From contig NZ_HE997182.1 of NCBI RefSeq assembly GCF_000312445.1, forward strand, positions 532,841 through 596,840: a DNA stretch of 64,000 nt, written 5' to 3'. Shown piece after piece: positions 38,860 through 47,784 of this stretch. The notes below the pieces were generated by a model, which had not been told where the DNA came from, made no database searches, and saw nothing but the letters and a program-made list of their open reading frames with translations. How positions within the stretch are numbered: the stretch's first letter is position 1; each line of letters starts with the position of its first letter. Both the position numbers and the translations under genes were made by a program. This stretch comes from Phocaeicola abscessus CCUG 55929. Its GTDB lineage: Bacteria; Bacteroidota; Bacteroidia; Bacteroidales; Bacteroidaceae.

Positions 38860-40740
38860 ATGGGAAGAATTTTATTCTCGCTTTTGCTTTTTGCCGCACA
38901 TATTGGAGAGATGAGAGCGGCGGATCTTTTCGTGGAAACGGAGAGTTTCAGCCATAAAGGGGGCTGGGTAGTGGATCAGCAATTTATGGATTTGATGGGC
39001 TCGCCGTACCTGTTGGCCCATGGCTTGGGAATTCCCGTAGCGGATGCCACTACCGAAGTGGTATTTCCGGAGGCAGGGAAGTATTGGGCGTATGTCCGTA
39101 CCTATAATTGGACTTCCCCATGGAACAAGGGGGAGGGGCCGGGTAAATTCACGTTGTATGTCGGTGATCAAAAGACGGTCTCTCCTTTAGGAGCTGCAGG
39201 TACGGCCTGGGGATGGCAAGCAGCGGGGGAAGTGACGGTAAAGGAGGTGAAGACTGTGCTTCGATTGCACGACTTGACCGGTTTCGACGGGCGTTGCGAC
39301 GCTATCTACTTTTCGACGGAAAAAGAGGTCGTTCCTCCTTCGGACATTCATGCTTTGGAAGCTTTTCGACGGAAAAAGTTGAATGGGCCGAACGTGCCGG
39401 TTGTCCTCGAGGGATATGACTTGGTCGTTGTCGGTGCAGGCATTGCGGGGATGAGCGCGGCCGTATCGGCTGCTCGTCTGGGTTGTAAAGTCGCTCTGAT
39501 CCATGACCGACCGGTTCTCGGAGGGAATAACAGTTCGGAAATTCGGGTTCATCTGGGCGGACGGATCCATGCTGGAAAATATAAAGAGTTGGGGAATCTG
39601 CAAAAAGAGTTCGGCCCGTCGAAGGGAGGCAATGCCCAACCCGCAGCGATGTATGAAGACCAGAAGAAGATGGATTGGCTGAAAAAAGAAAAAAACGTCA
39701 CGCTCTTTGCCAACTATCGCGTGATCAGAGTAAAGAAAGAGGGTACGGACATCGCTTCCGTCATAGCCAGACAGATAGAAACCGGCGAGGAATTGGAATT
39801 CAGGTCTCCGTTATTTTCGGATTGTACCGGCGACGGAACGGTCGGATATTTAGCCGGTGCGGATTACCGCATGGGCAGAGAAGGGAAGCGTGATTTCAAT
39901 GAAAAGATAGCACCGGACGAACCGGATCAGATGACGATGGGTTCCTCCGTTCAATGGTATTCGACGGATAGCGGGCAATCATGCGGATTCCCGGAGTTCA
40001 GTTACGGAGTGGATTTCGATGAGCACAACTGCGAAAAGGTAATGATGGGAGAATGGACTTGGGAGACGGGAATGAACCTCGATCAGATTACGGACTTCGA
40101 ACGTATTCGCGACTATGGCATGCTGGTCGTTTATTCGAACTGGAGCTTTCTGAAGAATCATTGGAGAGAGAACGGCCCGTACCGGAATCGCAAGTTGGAG
40201 TGGGTCGCTTATGTGGCGGGAAAACGGGAATCGAGGCGACTGATGGGCGACTATATCCTCAAAGAAGACGATTTGATGAAGAATATCTCTCATGAGGATG
40301 CGTCGTTTGCCGCCACATGGAGCATCGACCTCCATAGTCCCGACCCGGACAATGCGGCAAAGTTCTCCGATGCGTTCAAAACCGTGACGAAGCATCAGGT
40401 GATTCATCATTACGCCGTACCTTATCGCTGCCTCTATTCCCGTAATGTACCTAATCTGTTTATGGCCGGCCGCAATATCAGCGTCACTCATGTGGCCTTA
40501 GGTACCGTCCGCGTGATGCGTACGACGGGGATGATGGGGGAAGTCGTCGGTATGGCCGCATCCATCTGCAAGGAACATGAAACCACTCCCCGCGGCGTGT
40601 ATCTGCATTATTTGGAGGAGCTGAAAAAGTTGATGAGCAGAGGAGTAGGTGACAGGGACCTGCCCAATAATCAGACGTATAACGAAGGCGGTTCTTTGGG
40701 CGAATGGCCGGAGAATGAGTCGGCAAACATTTTGCCGTGA
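38860..40740 (+). CDS. exported FAD-dependent oxidoreductase
   Basis: A 626-residue protein with signal peptide MGRILFSLLLFAAHIGEMRA; an earlier in-frame ATG at 38806 would hide it. Residues about 20-185 form a beta-rich domain (FVETESFSHKGGWVVDQQF) like those attached to polysaccharide-active proteins. The FAD-binding oxidoreductase domain follows, with GAGIAGMSAAVSAARLG, RPVLGGNNSSEIRVHLGGR and FSDCTGDGTVGYLAGADYRMG, and a C-terminal GRNISVTHVALGTVRVMRTTG. Exported FAD proteins of this family occur in Bacteroidetes glycan loci, but the reaction is not established. Here it closes the SusC-SusD gene run. Confidence 0.85.
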   Translation: MGRILFSLLLFAAHIGEMRAADLFVETESFSHKGGWVVDQQFMDLMGSPYLLAHGLGIPVADATTEVVFPEAGKYWAYVRTYNWTSPWNKGEGPGKFTLYVGDQKTVSPLGAAGTAWGWQAAGEVTVKEVKTVLRLHDLTGFDGRCDAIYFSTEKEVVPPSDIHALEAFRRKKLNGPNVPVVLEGYDLVVVGAGIAGMSAAVSAARLGCKVALIHDRPVLGGNNSSEIRVHLGGRIHAGKYKELGNLQKEFGPSKGGNAQPAAMYEDQKKMDWLKKEKNVTLFANYRVIRVKKEGTDIASVIARQIETGEELEFRSPLFSDCTGDGTVGYLAGADYRMGREGKRDFNEKIAPDEPDQMTMGSSVQWYSTDSGQSCGFPEFSYGVDFDEHNCEKVMMGEWTWETGMNLDQITDFERIRDYGMLVVYSNWSFLKNHWRENGPYRNRKLEWVAYVAGKRESRRLMGDYILKEDDLMKNISHEDASFAATWSIDLHSPDPDNAAKFSDAFKTVTKHQVIHHYAVPYRCLYSRNVPNLFMAGRNISVTHVALGTVRVMRTTGMMGEVVGMAASICKEHETTPRGVYLHYLEELKKLMSRGVGDRDLPNNQTYNEGGSLGEWPENESANILP

Positions 40741-41205
40741 CCGGAAAGTGGATGCGGATGGCGCGCACTTCTCCAAGCCTTTCGGAATACTCCGAAGCGG
40801 AAAAATAAATTGTTCCGACACAGCCGCTGGCCGGGGAGGCACAGCCTACACAGAAAACGAGTTCGAAAGTGGCGATTAATGCTTCATGATCCGTCGGCCA
40901 CGTACCGGCAGGCCGCATCGTATCGTCACGTTGTGTACCATCCTCAGCGCTTTTACCGTTGATGATCGTTCCCGAAGGACCTATTATCTTCGTATCCTTC
41001 AACCCCATACCTTTTTGATTCGTCGAAGACAGCTTTTCCCGCCAGATACTCGTCGGCATAGGAGAAACTGTAATCCGAATTTCCCTCTGTCCCCTTTATT
41101 GTGAAATCCGAGAGGCCTGCCTGAAATTTTTACTCTTGCTAAGCCGGTCAAGGGGTTCAAAATATTTTTTTAAAGCTTGCTAAACTGGTTGAAGCCTCCC
41201 CATTT
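40741..41205. other. gene-free stretch with decayed coding-like sequence
   Basis: The minus strand holds a frame at 41059-40484 that looks protein-like in places (AGTWPTDHEALIATFELVF) but runs 257 bases into the oxidoreductase gene and has no recognised family. Another minus frame nearby reads DYSFSYADEYLAGKAVFDES then hits a stop. I take this as the remains of a lost minus-strand gene; its identity is unknown. Confidence 0.35.
41135..41195. repeat. 41-base spaced repeat next to the chimeric pseudo-copy
   Basis: CTTGCTAA starts at 41135 and again at 41176, exactly 41 bases apart, each followed by a GCCGGT/ACTGGT-type word and AT-rich sequence. Sequence similarity to the arrays at 1 and 10065 is weak, but the period is the same. 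Confidence 0.5.
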
Positions 41206-41391
41206 CCCGAATTGCCACGGCGTGCGGCGTCGATAGCCAGACAATTCCTGTCGAAATCTTCTGGAAGCCGTTCGATCAATTCTTTCCGGGCAGGGACGGG
41301 GCGTATTTCCGTCGCTTTCCGCAGTACGAATCCGGGGCATATGCATATTGGATGAAAGGTCCGGTGTTGTTGTCGAAATCGATCGATTCCC
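41206..41391 (-). pseudogene. chimeric pseudo-copy made of rnhA and argS fragments
   Basis: Bases 41206-41313 match an internal part of rnhA at 41832-41940, and bases 41311-41391 match an internal part of argS at 42471-42555, with a few substitutions and small gaps. The two pieces meet at the shared word TTTCCGxCG. Both lie in the same orientation as their source genes, 0.6-1.2 kb away. The rnhA-derived part still reads PARKELIERLPEDFDRNCLA on the minus strand; the argS-derived part is out of frame with it. It is a non-functional duplicate in an otherwise gene-free stretch (41206-41479). Confidence 0.85.
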
Positions 41392-41479
41392 GTACACTCG
41401 TCGGGATAGGTCTGCGTGTTGGGTATGAATCCTGTCTGTTTTTTCTCCATATTTTTATGATCCTTGGGATCGGAAGAGT

Positions 41480-42151
41480 TTATTTTCTGCCGAAGTCGGC
41501 GGGGATTTCACCCCACTTTTCCGTTTCCCACTTGAGCAGGGGGATGTCGTATTTATTGCTTTGAAGCCAGTGTTCCGCCCGTTCGATGAGGCGAAAGAGC
41601 GGAGCCGTTTTTGCATTGTGCGGAAGCTTCGTCTTGCATTGCTTGTTTTTGACCCATAGTAAGGCGTTCCGGCTGTCGGAATAGATCGGCATCCGGAGGT
41701 TTTTCCGTTTCAAGAGGGCTAATCCGTGAACGATGGCCAGGAATTCCCCGACGTTGTTGGTTCCGTAAACAGGTCCGAAGTGAAAGATTTCCTGTTCGTT
41801 GCCCAGGTAGACGCCTCGGTATTCCATGTGGCCCGGATTGCCGCTGCATGCGGCGTCGACAGCCAGACAATTCCTGTCGAAACCTTCGGGAAGCCGCTCG
41901 ATCAACTCTTTTCGGGCGGGGACGGGACGTATTTCCGCCGTTGCCTTTTTCGCCTTTCGTCGATCGGTCTCTTCCCGCAAGTAACTGTCGGCGGGGACGG
42001 CGAAAGCGCGCGCTGCTTCCTCCCTCGTATCGAACGATTTATAAAGCGCACCGGGGTAGCCCTTTACCTGAAGCCGGCAATCTGTCCACGAAGGGTAAAT
42101 TCCCGGGCTGACGCCTTTCCAGACCACATAATATTTCTGTTTCTTCGACAT
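41480..42151 (-). CDS. rnhA: ribonuclease HI with N-terminal viroplasmin domain
   Basis: A 223-residue protein. Residues 5-52 form a caulimovirus viroplasmin-type domain (YYVVWKGVSPGIYPSW, SFDTREEAARAF) that binds RNA-DNA hybrids; a basic linker with PARKELIERLPEGF follows. The RNase H domain has the acidic residues Asp99 (AVDAACSGNPG), Glu136 (NNVGEFLAIVHG), Asp159 (IYSDSRNAL) and Asp220 near the C-terminus (PADFGRK). The enzyme cuts RNA in RNA-DNA hybrids. It follows argS by 3 bases on the same strand and is probably co-transcribed. A broken copy of its middle lies downstream. Confidence 0.93.
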   Translation of the reverse strand: MSKKQKYYVVWKGVSPGIYPSWTDCRLQVKGYPGALYKSFDTREEAARAFAVPADSYLREETDRRKAKKATAEIRPVPARKELIERLPEGFDRNCLAVDAACSGNPGHMEYRGVYLGNEQEIFHFGPVYGTNNVGEFLAIVHGLALLKRKNLRMPIYSDSRNALLWVKNKQCKTKLPHNAKTAPLFRLIERAEHWLQSNKYDIPLLKWETEKWGEIPADFGRK

Positions 42152-42154
42152 ACG

Positions 42155-43978
42155 TTACATGCGATCGGGGACTTCGATTCCTAACAATCCCATGCCCGAT
42201 CTGACGATTTCGGCTACGCTGGCGCTCAGTGCGAGGCGGAAGATTTTCTTTCGTTCTTCCGCTTCGTGCAGGATGCTGAAATCGTGATAGAACTGGTTGT
42301 ATTCTTTTACCAATTCATACGTATAGTTGGCGATGATCGACGGATTGCAATCCGTTGCAGCTTGTTCTACAACCGTGCGATAATCGGCCAGAAGTTGGAT
42401 CAGTTCTTCTTCTTTGGTATTCAGTTCGAGTCCTGCCGGAATCGTTTCGGGAACTTCTATGCCGCTTTCCGCCGCTTTCCGCAGTACGGACCGAATCCGG
42501 GCATGCGTATACTGAATGAAGGGTCCGGTGTTGCCGTTGAAGTCGATCGATTCCTGCGGGTTGAACAGCATGTTCTTGCGAGCGTCAACTTTTAATATGA
42601 AATACTTCAAGGCGCCTAAGCCGACGATACGCGAGATGTCGTCCGCCTCTTCTTGGGTCAGACCGTCCAACTTGCCTAATTCCGCGCTTGTCTCTTGGGC
42701 CGTTCGAATCATGTCCTCCATCAGGTTATCGGCGTCGACCACCGTTCCTTCGCGGCTTTTCATTTTGCCGTTCGGCAGTTCGACCATTCCGTACGAGAAA
42801 TGAACCAATTCCTTTCCCCACTTGAAGCCGAGCTTATCCAGCAGGATGGACAAGACCTTGAAGTGATAGTTCTGTTCGTTGCCCACCACATAAATCATTT
42901 TGTCGATGGGATAGTCCTGAAACCGGAGTTTGGCCGTGCCGATATCCTGCGTCATGTAGACGGACGTGCCGTCGCTGCGCAGCAAGAGTTTCTGATCCAG
43001 GCCTTCCGCCGTCAGGTCTGCCCACACGGAACGATCTTCTTTCTGATAGAAGAGCCCTTTTTTCAGCCCTTCGAGAACCATCGCTTTTCCTTCCAGATAG
43101 GTTTGCGATTCGTAATAGATCTTGTCGAAATAGACGCCCATCTTCCGGTATGTCTCGTTGAATCCGGCATACACCCATTCGTTCATCTTCGTCCAGAGCG
43201 CACGTACTTCGGGATCGTCGGCCTCCCATTTGCGGAGCATGGTATGCGCTTCCTTCATCAAGGGCGCTTCTGTCTCGGCTTTCGTTTGAGCCTCCTCTTC
43301 CGGCATGCCTTCGCTCAGATATGTCGTTTTCAGCGCTGTCACTTCCGCTCGGTAATGTTTCTCGAAGGCTACGTAATAATCGCCGATCAGGTGATCGCCT
43401 TTCTTCCCGCTCGATTCCGGCGTTTCGCCCTTGCTGTACTTCAGCCAGGCTAACATCGACTTGCAGATATGAATGCCTCGATCGTTGACAATGTTCGTCC
43501 GAACGACTTTGTTGCCGTTGGCCGCTATGATGTTGGCCAGCGCATTTCCTAACAGGTTGTTGCGGATGTGCCCCAAGTGAAGCGGTTTATTGGTATTGGG
43601 CGACGAATATTCGATCATGACCAAGGGAGCATCGGGCGCCGCTTCCTTGATGCCGTAACGGGGATTCGTCCGAATGCTGTTCAACAGTTCGATCCAGTAA
43701 TCCGAAGTGATGGTTATGTTGAGGAAACCTTTTACGACATTATAGGCGGCGATCAGGCAAGATTCGTGTTGTCTGAGGTATTCGCCGATTTCACGAGCCG
43801 TCTGTTCGGGAGCTTTTTGGCTGATACGCAGGAAAGGAAACACGACTAAGGTGAGATGCCCTTCGAACTCTTTCTTGGTTTTCTGTAAGGAAATCATCTT
43901 AGCAGGTAATTCCTGGCCGTATAAGGTTCGTATCGCTTTCATGATCGATGCGGTCAGCTGTTCTTCTATATTAACCAT
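42155..43978 (-). CDS. argS: arginyl-tRNA synthetase
   Basis: A 607-residue class I synthetase, full length. HLGH at residues 134-137 is the HIGH motif, and GKMKSREGTVV near residue 380 replaces KMSK. An N-terminal additional domain (LPAKMISLQKTKKEFEGHLT) that binds the tRNA D-loop and the C-terminal anticodon-binding DALR domain (LVKEYNQFYHDFSILHEAEE) are present. It charges tRNA-Arg in the cytoplasm. A TAnnTTTG box lies 25 bases upstream on the minus strand. Confidence 0.98.
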   Translation of the reverse strand: MVNIEEQLTASIMKAIRTLYGQELPAKMISLQKTKKEFEGHLTLVVFPFLRISQKAPEQTAREIGEYLRQHESCLIAAYNVVKGFLNITITSDYWIELLNSIRTNPRYGIKEAAPDAPLVMIEYSSPNTNKPLHLGHIRNNLLGNALANIIAANGNKVVRTNIVNDRGIHICKSMLAWLKYSKGETPESSGKKGDHLIGDYYVAFEKHYRAEVTALKTTYLSEGMPEEEAQTKAETEAPLMKEAHTMLRKWEADDPEVRALWTKMNEWVYAGFNETYRKMGVYFDKIYYESQTYLEGKAMVLEGLKKGLFYQKEDRSVWADLTAEGLDQKLLLRSDGTSVYMTQDIGTAKLRFQDYPIDKMIYVVGNEQNYHFKVLSILLDKLGFKWGKELVHFSYGMVELPNGKMKSREGTVVDADNLMEDMIRTAQETSAELGKLDGLTQEEADDISRIVGLGALKYFILKVDARKNMLFNPQESIDFNGNTGPFIQYTHARIRSVLRKAAESGIEVPETIPAGLELNTKEEELIQLLADYRTVVEQAATDCNPSIIANYTYELVKEYNQFYHDFSILHEAEERKKIFRLALSASVAEIVRSGMGLLGIEVPDRM

Positions 43979-44002
43979 ATTCTTTCTTAATTAGTCAGGG
44001 TA

Positions 44003-44010
44003 CAAAGTTA
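44003..44010 (-). promoter_or_regulatory. -7 box of the argS-rnhA unit
   Basis: The minus strand reads TAACTTTG, matching TAnnTTTG, 25 bases before the argS start. Confidence 0.55.
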
Positions 44011-44088
44011 TGAAAAATGGGCGGAATAACCGGCTGATCGCTTCTTATTTTTTAGGTGTCACAAGTAGCTGGGGCCGTTTTGTTTCAT

Positions 44089-44124
44089 CCGGGTAAAGTC
44101 TCTTTCGAGAGAGCGAATACCCGG
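44089..44124 (+). promoter_or_regulatory. UUCG-capped stem-loop upstream of the sulfatase-maturating enzyme gene
   Basis: CCGGGTA (44089-44095) pairs with TACCCGG (44118-44124); inside, TCTCT and AGAGA pair around a TTCG tetraloop, with a small internal loop between the two stems. It lies 30 bases before the promoter of the radical SAM gene, so it is either a terminator-like or protein-binding element on DNA, or part of an unseen small RNA. No T-run follows. Confidence 0.6.
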
Positions 44125-44153
44125 TTATGTTTCATTATTGCTATCTTTTTTCC

Positions 44154-44161
44154 TATCTTCG
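44154..44161 (+). promoter_or_regulatory. -7 box of the radical SAM gene
   Basis: TATCTTCG is one base from TAnnTTTG, with TTTC 20 bases upstream as a weak -33 box. It is 19 bases before the ATG at 44180. Confidence 0.45.
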
Positions 44162-44179
44162 CCACATGAACCTGTTTGT

Positions 44180-45394
44180 ATGATTGCTATTTCACCTTTT
44201 GCCAAGCCGCTTTACGTGATGCTGAAGCCTGCGGGAGCGCTTTGTAACTTGGCGTGCGATTATTGTTACTATCTGGAAAAGTCGAACCTCTACTGGCAGG
44301 TGCCCAAGCATGTGATGAGCGAGGAACTGTTGGAGAAATTCGTTCGGGAATATATCGAATCGCAGATGTTGCCCGATGTGCTCTTTATATGGCACGGTGG
44401 CGAGACGCTGATGCGACCGCTTTCGTTCTATAAAAAAGCGATGGAATGGCAACGGAGATATGCTTGCGGGCGGAGAATCGATAACTGTATCCAGACGAAC
44501 GGGACGATGCTGACGGATGAGTGGTGCGAATTCTTTCGTGACAATCATTGGCTGGTTGGTGTATCTGTTGATGGCCCTCAGGAATTCCATGACGAATATC
44601 GCAGGAACAGGTAAGGATTGCCTTCGTTCGTAAAGGTAATGCGGGGAATCGACCTCCTGAACAAGCATCGGGTGGAATGGAATGCGATGGCGGTAGTGAA
44701 CGATGTTAACGGAGATTATCCGCTCGACTTCTATCGCTTTTTCAAACAGACAGGATGCCGTTACATTCAGTTTACCCCCATCGTCGAGCGTATCGTCGAG
44801 CATGCCGACGGACGACATCTGGCCGCCGTGGAGGAAGGAAACGAACGGATGGCCGACTTTTCCGTGACGCCGGAGCAATGGGGAAACTTCACGTACTCGA
44901 TCTTTGATGAATGGGTGCGGAACGATGTGGGCGAGTATTTCATCCAACTGTTCGATTCGACGCTCGCCAACTGGGTCGGCGAACAGCCGGGAGTATGCAG
45001 TCTGGCTAAAACATGCGGCCACGCCGGCGTGATGGAGTTCAACGGCGATGTGTATTCCTGCGATCATTTTGTTTTCCTCCCGTATAAATTGGGGAATATT
45101 TATCAGAAAACCTTGGTGGAAATGATGTATGGTGAACGGCAGCAGGCTTTCGGGCAGGCGAAACATACGTCTCTGCCGGCGCAGTGCAAAGAATGTCCTT
45201 ATCTGTTCGCCTGCAACGGAGAATGCCCGAAGAATCGTTTTTGCAAAACGAAGACGGGCGACCCCGGCTTGAATTATCTCTGTAAAGGTTACTTCCGGTT
45301 CTTCACTTATATGAATTTCATGAAGAACGAATTGTTGAACAAACGGGCTCCCGCCCGTATCATGCAGGCTTTGAAAGAGGGAAAAGTCGGATGA
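44180..45394 (+). pseudogene. anaerobic sulfatase-maturating enzyme (radical SAM/SPASM), split by one in-frame stop
   Basis: Read through, this is a full-length 404-codon enzyme: radical SAM cysteines in CNLACDYCYY, then HGGETLMRP, and the SPASM cluster in AKTCGHAGVMEFNGDVYSCD and CKECPYLFACNGECPKNRFC. Such enzymes oxidise an active-site Cys or Ser of sulfatases to formylglycine. A TAA at 44612-44614 interrupts the gene between EYRRNR and GLPSFVKVMRGI, and the frame continues unbroken on both sides. A single C-to-T change of CAA would explain it. The second part could begin at a TTG (44618) but would lack the radical SAM cysteines. I call a pseudogene; sequencing error is possible. Confidence 0.88.
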
Positions 45395-45450
45395 GGAAGT
45401 GATGTTTGAGTCGGCCGGCAAACGTTGTCGGTGGCGCACGGGCACTCTTT

Positions 45451-45482
45451 GTCCGATCGATCAGCGATCGTTTTTATCGGAC
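45451..45482 (+). terminator. nested hairpin terminator after the radical SAM gene
   Basis: An inner stem CGATCG-ATCAG-CGATCG is followed directly by TTTTT. An outer pair GTCCGAT / ATCGGAC encloses both. It lies 57 bases after the radical SAM stop and before the nan cluster. Confidence 0.65.
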
Positions 45483-45607
45483 GCATGTTATTTTAAGATA
45501 AAAGAGAACCGAGGATTTCTCTATTTATCGGAAAATGGTTAATATTGCGACTGTTTTGAGCAAACGGTTTCCCGATCCGTTTGTCGATCTTCAATTCGTT
45601 GTGGAGC

Positions 45608-46849
45608 ATGAAAAATCATCGGTATTATCCATGGGTTGTTGTGGCTTTATTGTGGACGGTCGCCTTGCTTAATTATATGGACCGACAAATGCTGTCCACC
45701 ATGCAAACGGCGATGAAGGTGGATATTGCGGAGCTCAACAAAGCCGAAACTTTCGGTGCGTTGATGGCCGTATTCCTTTGGATTTACGGTTTTGTAAGTC
45801 CTCTCGCCGGTATGATTGCCGACAAGATGAGTCGGAAATGGTTGATCGTGGGGAGCTTGTTCGTCTGGTCGGCCGTTACATTCTTAATGGGATATGCCGA
45901 CTCTTTTCGCGAGCTATACGGCCTTCGCGCGCTGATGGGTGTCAGCGAGGCGTTATACATCCCTTCGGCACTTTCGCTGATTGCCGATTGGCATAGCGGC
46001 AAGTCGCGCTCGTTGGCGATAGGCATTCACATGACGGGCCTCTATGTCGGTCAGGCTATCGGCGGCTTTGGTGCAACGGTGGCGATGATGTTTTCCTGGC
46101 AATCGACATTTCACGGCTTCGGGCTCATCGGTATCGTCTATTCTTTCGTCTTGGTTTTCTTTTTGTATGAGACCCCGAATCATAGAAAGTCGGAGATTCG
46201 ATCTGCGAGCGAAGGAGGAGCGGCAGGAAAAAAATCCGTATGGGCAGGCTTGACGGTTGTTTTTTCCACTCTTGCTTTCTGGATCATTTTGTTTTATTTT
46301 GCGACGCCGAGTTTACCGGGTTGGGCGATGAAGAATTGGCTTCCGACGCTCTTTTCAAACAGCTTGGGCATTCCGATGTCTCAGGCCGGCCCCTTGTCTA
46401 CCATTACCATTGCAGCTTCTTCGTTCCTGGGCGTCATTGCAGGAGGCGTCCTTTCCGACCGATGGGTTCAACGGGATCTCCGCGGTCGTATTTATATCAG
46501 TGCGATAGGTTTGGGAATGACTATTCCGTCATTGCTGCTTTTAGGATTCGGGCATAGCTTCTTGCCGATTATCGGGGCGAGCCTTTTGTTCGGCGTGGGT
46601 TTCGGATTCTTTGATGCCAATAATATGCCCATCTTGTGTCAGTTCATTTCTGCCAAGTATCGGGCTACCGCCTATGGGATCATGAATATGGTTGGCGTCT
46701 TTTTTGGTGCTGCCGTTACGCAGATCTTCGGGAAATGGACGGATAAAGGCAGTTTAGGCGAGGGTTTTGCCTTGTTAAGCGTGATGGTGACGATAGTCGT
46801 GGCTCTTCAACTGTATTTTCTGCATCCTAGAATGGATAATTTAAAATAA
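45608..46849 (+). CDS. nanT: MFS transporter, probable sialic acid importer NanT
   Basis: A 413-residue 12-span MFS protein of the anion:cation symporter type, with MDRQMLSTMQTAMKVD after the first span and ADKMSRKWLIVGSLFVW in the second-third loop. Its place directly before nanA (6-base gap) and the nanE and nanQ genes points to N-acetylneuraminate uptake across the inner membrane; in oral Tannerella a MFS NanT is known for this job. I start at the ATG at 45608; a TTG at 45581 would add nine residues. A hexuronate transporter would look much the same by sequence alone. Confidence 0.85.
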   Translation: MKNHRYYPWVVVALLWTVALLNYMDRQMLSTMQTAMKVDIAELNKAETFGALMAVFLWIYGFVSPLAGMIADKMSRKWLIVGSLFVWSAVTFLMGYADSFRELYGLRALMGVSEALYIPSALSLIADWHSGKSRSLAIGIHMTGLYVGQAIGGFGATVAMMFSWQSTFHGFGLIGIVYSFVLVFFLYETPNHRKSEIRSASEGGAAGKKSVWAGLTVVFSTLAFWIILFYFATPSLPGWAMKNWLPTLFSNSLGIPMSQAGPLSTITIAASSFLGVIAGGVLSDRWVQRDLRGRIYISAIGLGMTIPSLLLLGFGHSFLPIIGASLLFGVGFGFFDANNMPILCQFISAKYRATAYGIMNMVGVFFGAAVTQIFGKWTDKGSLGEGFALLSVMVTIVVALQLYFLHPRMDNLK

Positions 46850-46855
46850 TGATCA

Positions 46856-47773
46856 ATGGAAAAGATAATAGGTTTGATCGATGCCCCGTTTACTCCGTTC
46901 TTTCCGGATGGAGCAGTGAATGACGGGCCCATAGCGGCGTATGCCGCCATGTTGAGGAAGAACGGTTTGAAAGGCGTCTTTATCAATGGTTCTTCGGGAG
47001 AGGGATACCTGTTGAGCGTCGCGGAACGGATGGCGTTGGCCGAAAAATGGGTTTCTGTCGCTCCTGAGAACTTTAAAGTCATCATCCATGTAGGTAGCTG
47101 CTGCCTGCGCGAAAGCGTTCGGATGGCTGTTCACGCGCAAGAAATCGGAGCTTGGGGAATAGGCTCTATGGCTCCTCCTTTCCCGCATGTCGGACGGATA
47201 GAGGAACTGGCGGACTATTGCGAGAAGATTGCGGCGGCGGCTCCCGATCTGCCGTTTTATTATTATCATATCCCGGCCTTCAACGGCGCATTTCTCCCGA
47301 TGCTCGATCTGTTGAAAGCCATCGACGGGCGAATCCCTAATTTTGCAGGGATTAAATACACTTTTGAAAGTTTGTACGAGTATAATCAATGCCGCTTATA
47401 CGGAAACGGCAAGTTCGATATGCTTCACGGACAGGATGAAACCATGCTGGCGGAAATGGCATTGGGCGGAGCGAAAGGTTGTATCTGCGGCACCACGAAT
47501 TATAACGGACGTGAATTGGTCGGTATCTGGGAGGCTTGGAACGGGGGAGATTTGAAGACCGCACGCGAAAAACAGAATTTCGGTCAGGAAGTCATCAATG
47601 TGATTTGTCGGTACCGTGGAAATATCGTTGGCGGTAAACGAATCATGAAATTAATAGGGTTCGATCTGGGACCGAATCGCGTGCCTTTCCGAAATCTGAC
47701 GGAAGAGGAAGAGAAAGCCATGAAGAAAGAATTGGAAGAGATCGGTTTCTTTGAACGTTGTAATCAATTTTAA
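46856..47773 (+). CDS. nanA: N-acetylneuraminate lyase
   Basis: A 305-residue DHDPS-family aldolase with the lyase-specific residues: the Schiff-base Lys167 in FAGIKYT, Tyr137 in YYYHIPAF, and the substrate-binding INGSSGEGYLL at residues 43-53. It splits N-acetylneuraminate into N-acetylmannosamine and pyruvate in the cytoplasm. Numbering of Tyr137 and Lys167 closely matches E. coli NanA (137, 165). It follows nanT by 6 bases and precedes nanE by 11 bases in one operon. Confidence 0.95.
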   Translation: MEKIIGLIDAPFTPFFPDGAVNDGPIAAYAAMLRKNGLKGVFINGSSGEGYLLSVAERMALAEKWVSVAPENFKVIIHVGSCCLRESVRMAVHAQEIGAWGIGSMAPPFPHVGRIEELADYCEKIAAAAPDLPFYYYHIPAFNGAFLPMLDLLKAIDGRIPNFAGIKYTFESLYEYNQCRLYGNGKFDMLHGQDETMLAEMALGGAKGCICGTTNYNGRELVGIWEAWNGGDLKTAREKQNFGQEVINVICRYRGNIVGGKRIMKLIGFDLGPNRVPFRNLTEEEEKAMKKELEEIGFFERCNQF

Positions 47774-47784
47774 GCAGTTAAGTG

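Noticed and set aside
40484..41059. 191-codon minus-strand frame after the FAD oxidoreductase as an intact gene
   Set aside because: It overlaps 257 bases of the oxidoreductase coding region and has no recognised family. I treat the non-overlapping part as possible decay only.
44192..45445. 417-codon minus-strand open frame, longer than either half of the split radical SAM gene
   Set aside because: The plus strand carries the CxxxCxxC and SPASM cysteine motifs on both sides of the stop. The minus frame shows no family and is an antisense shadow.
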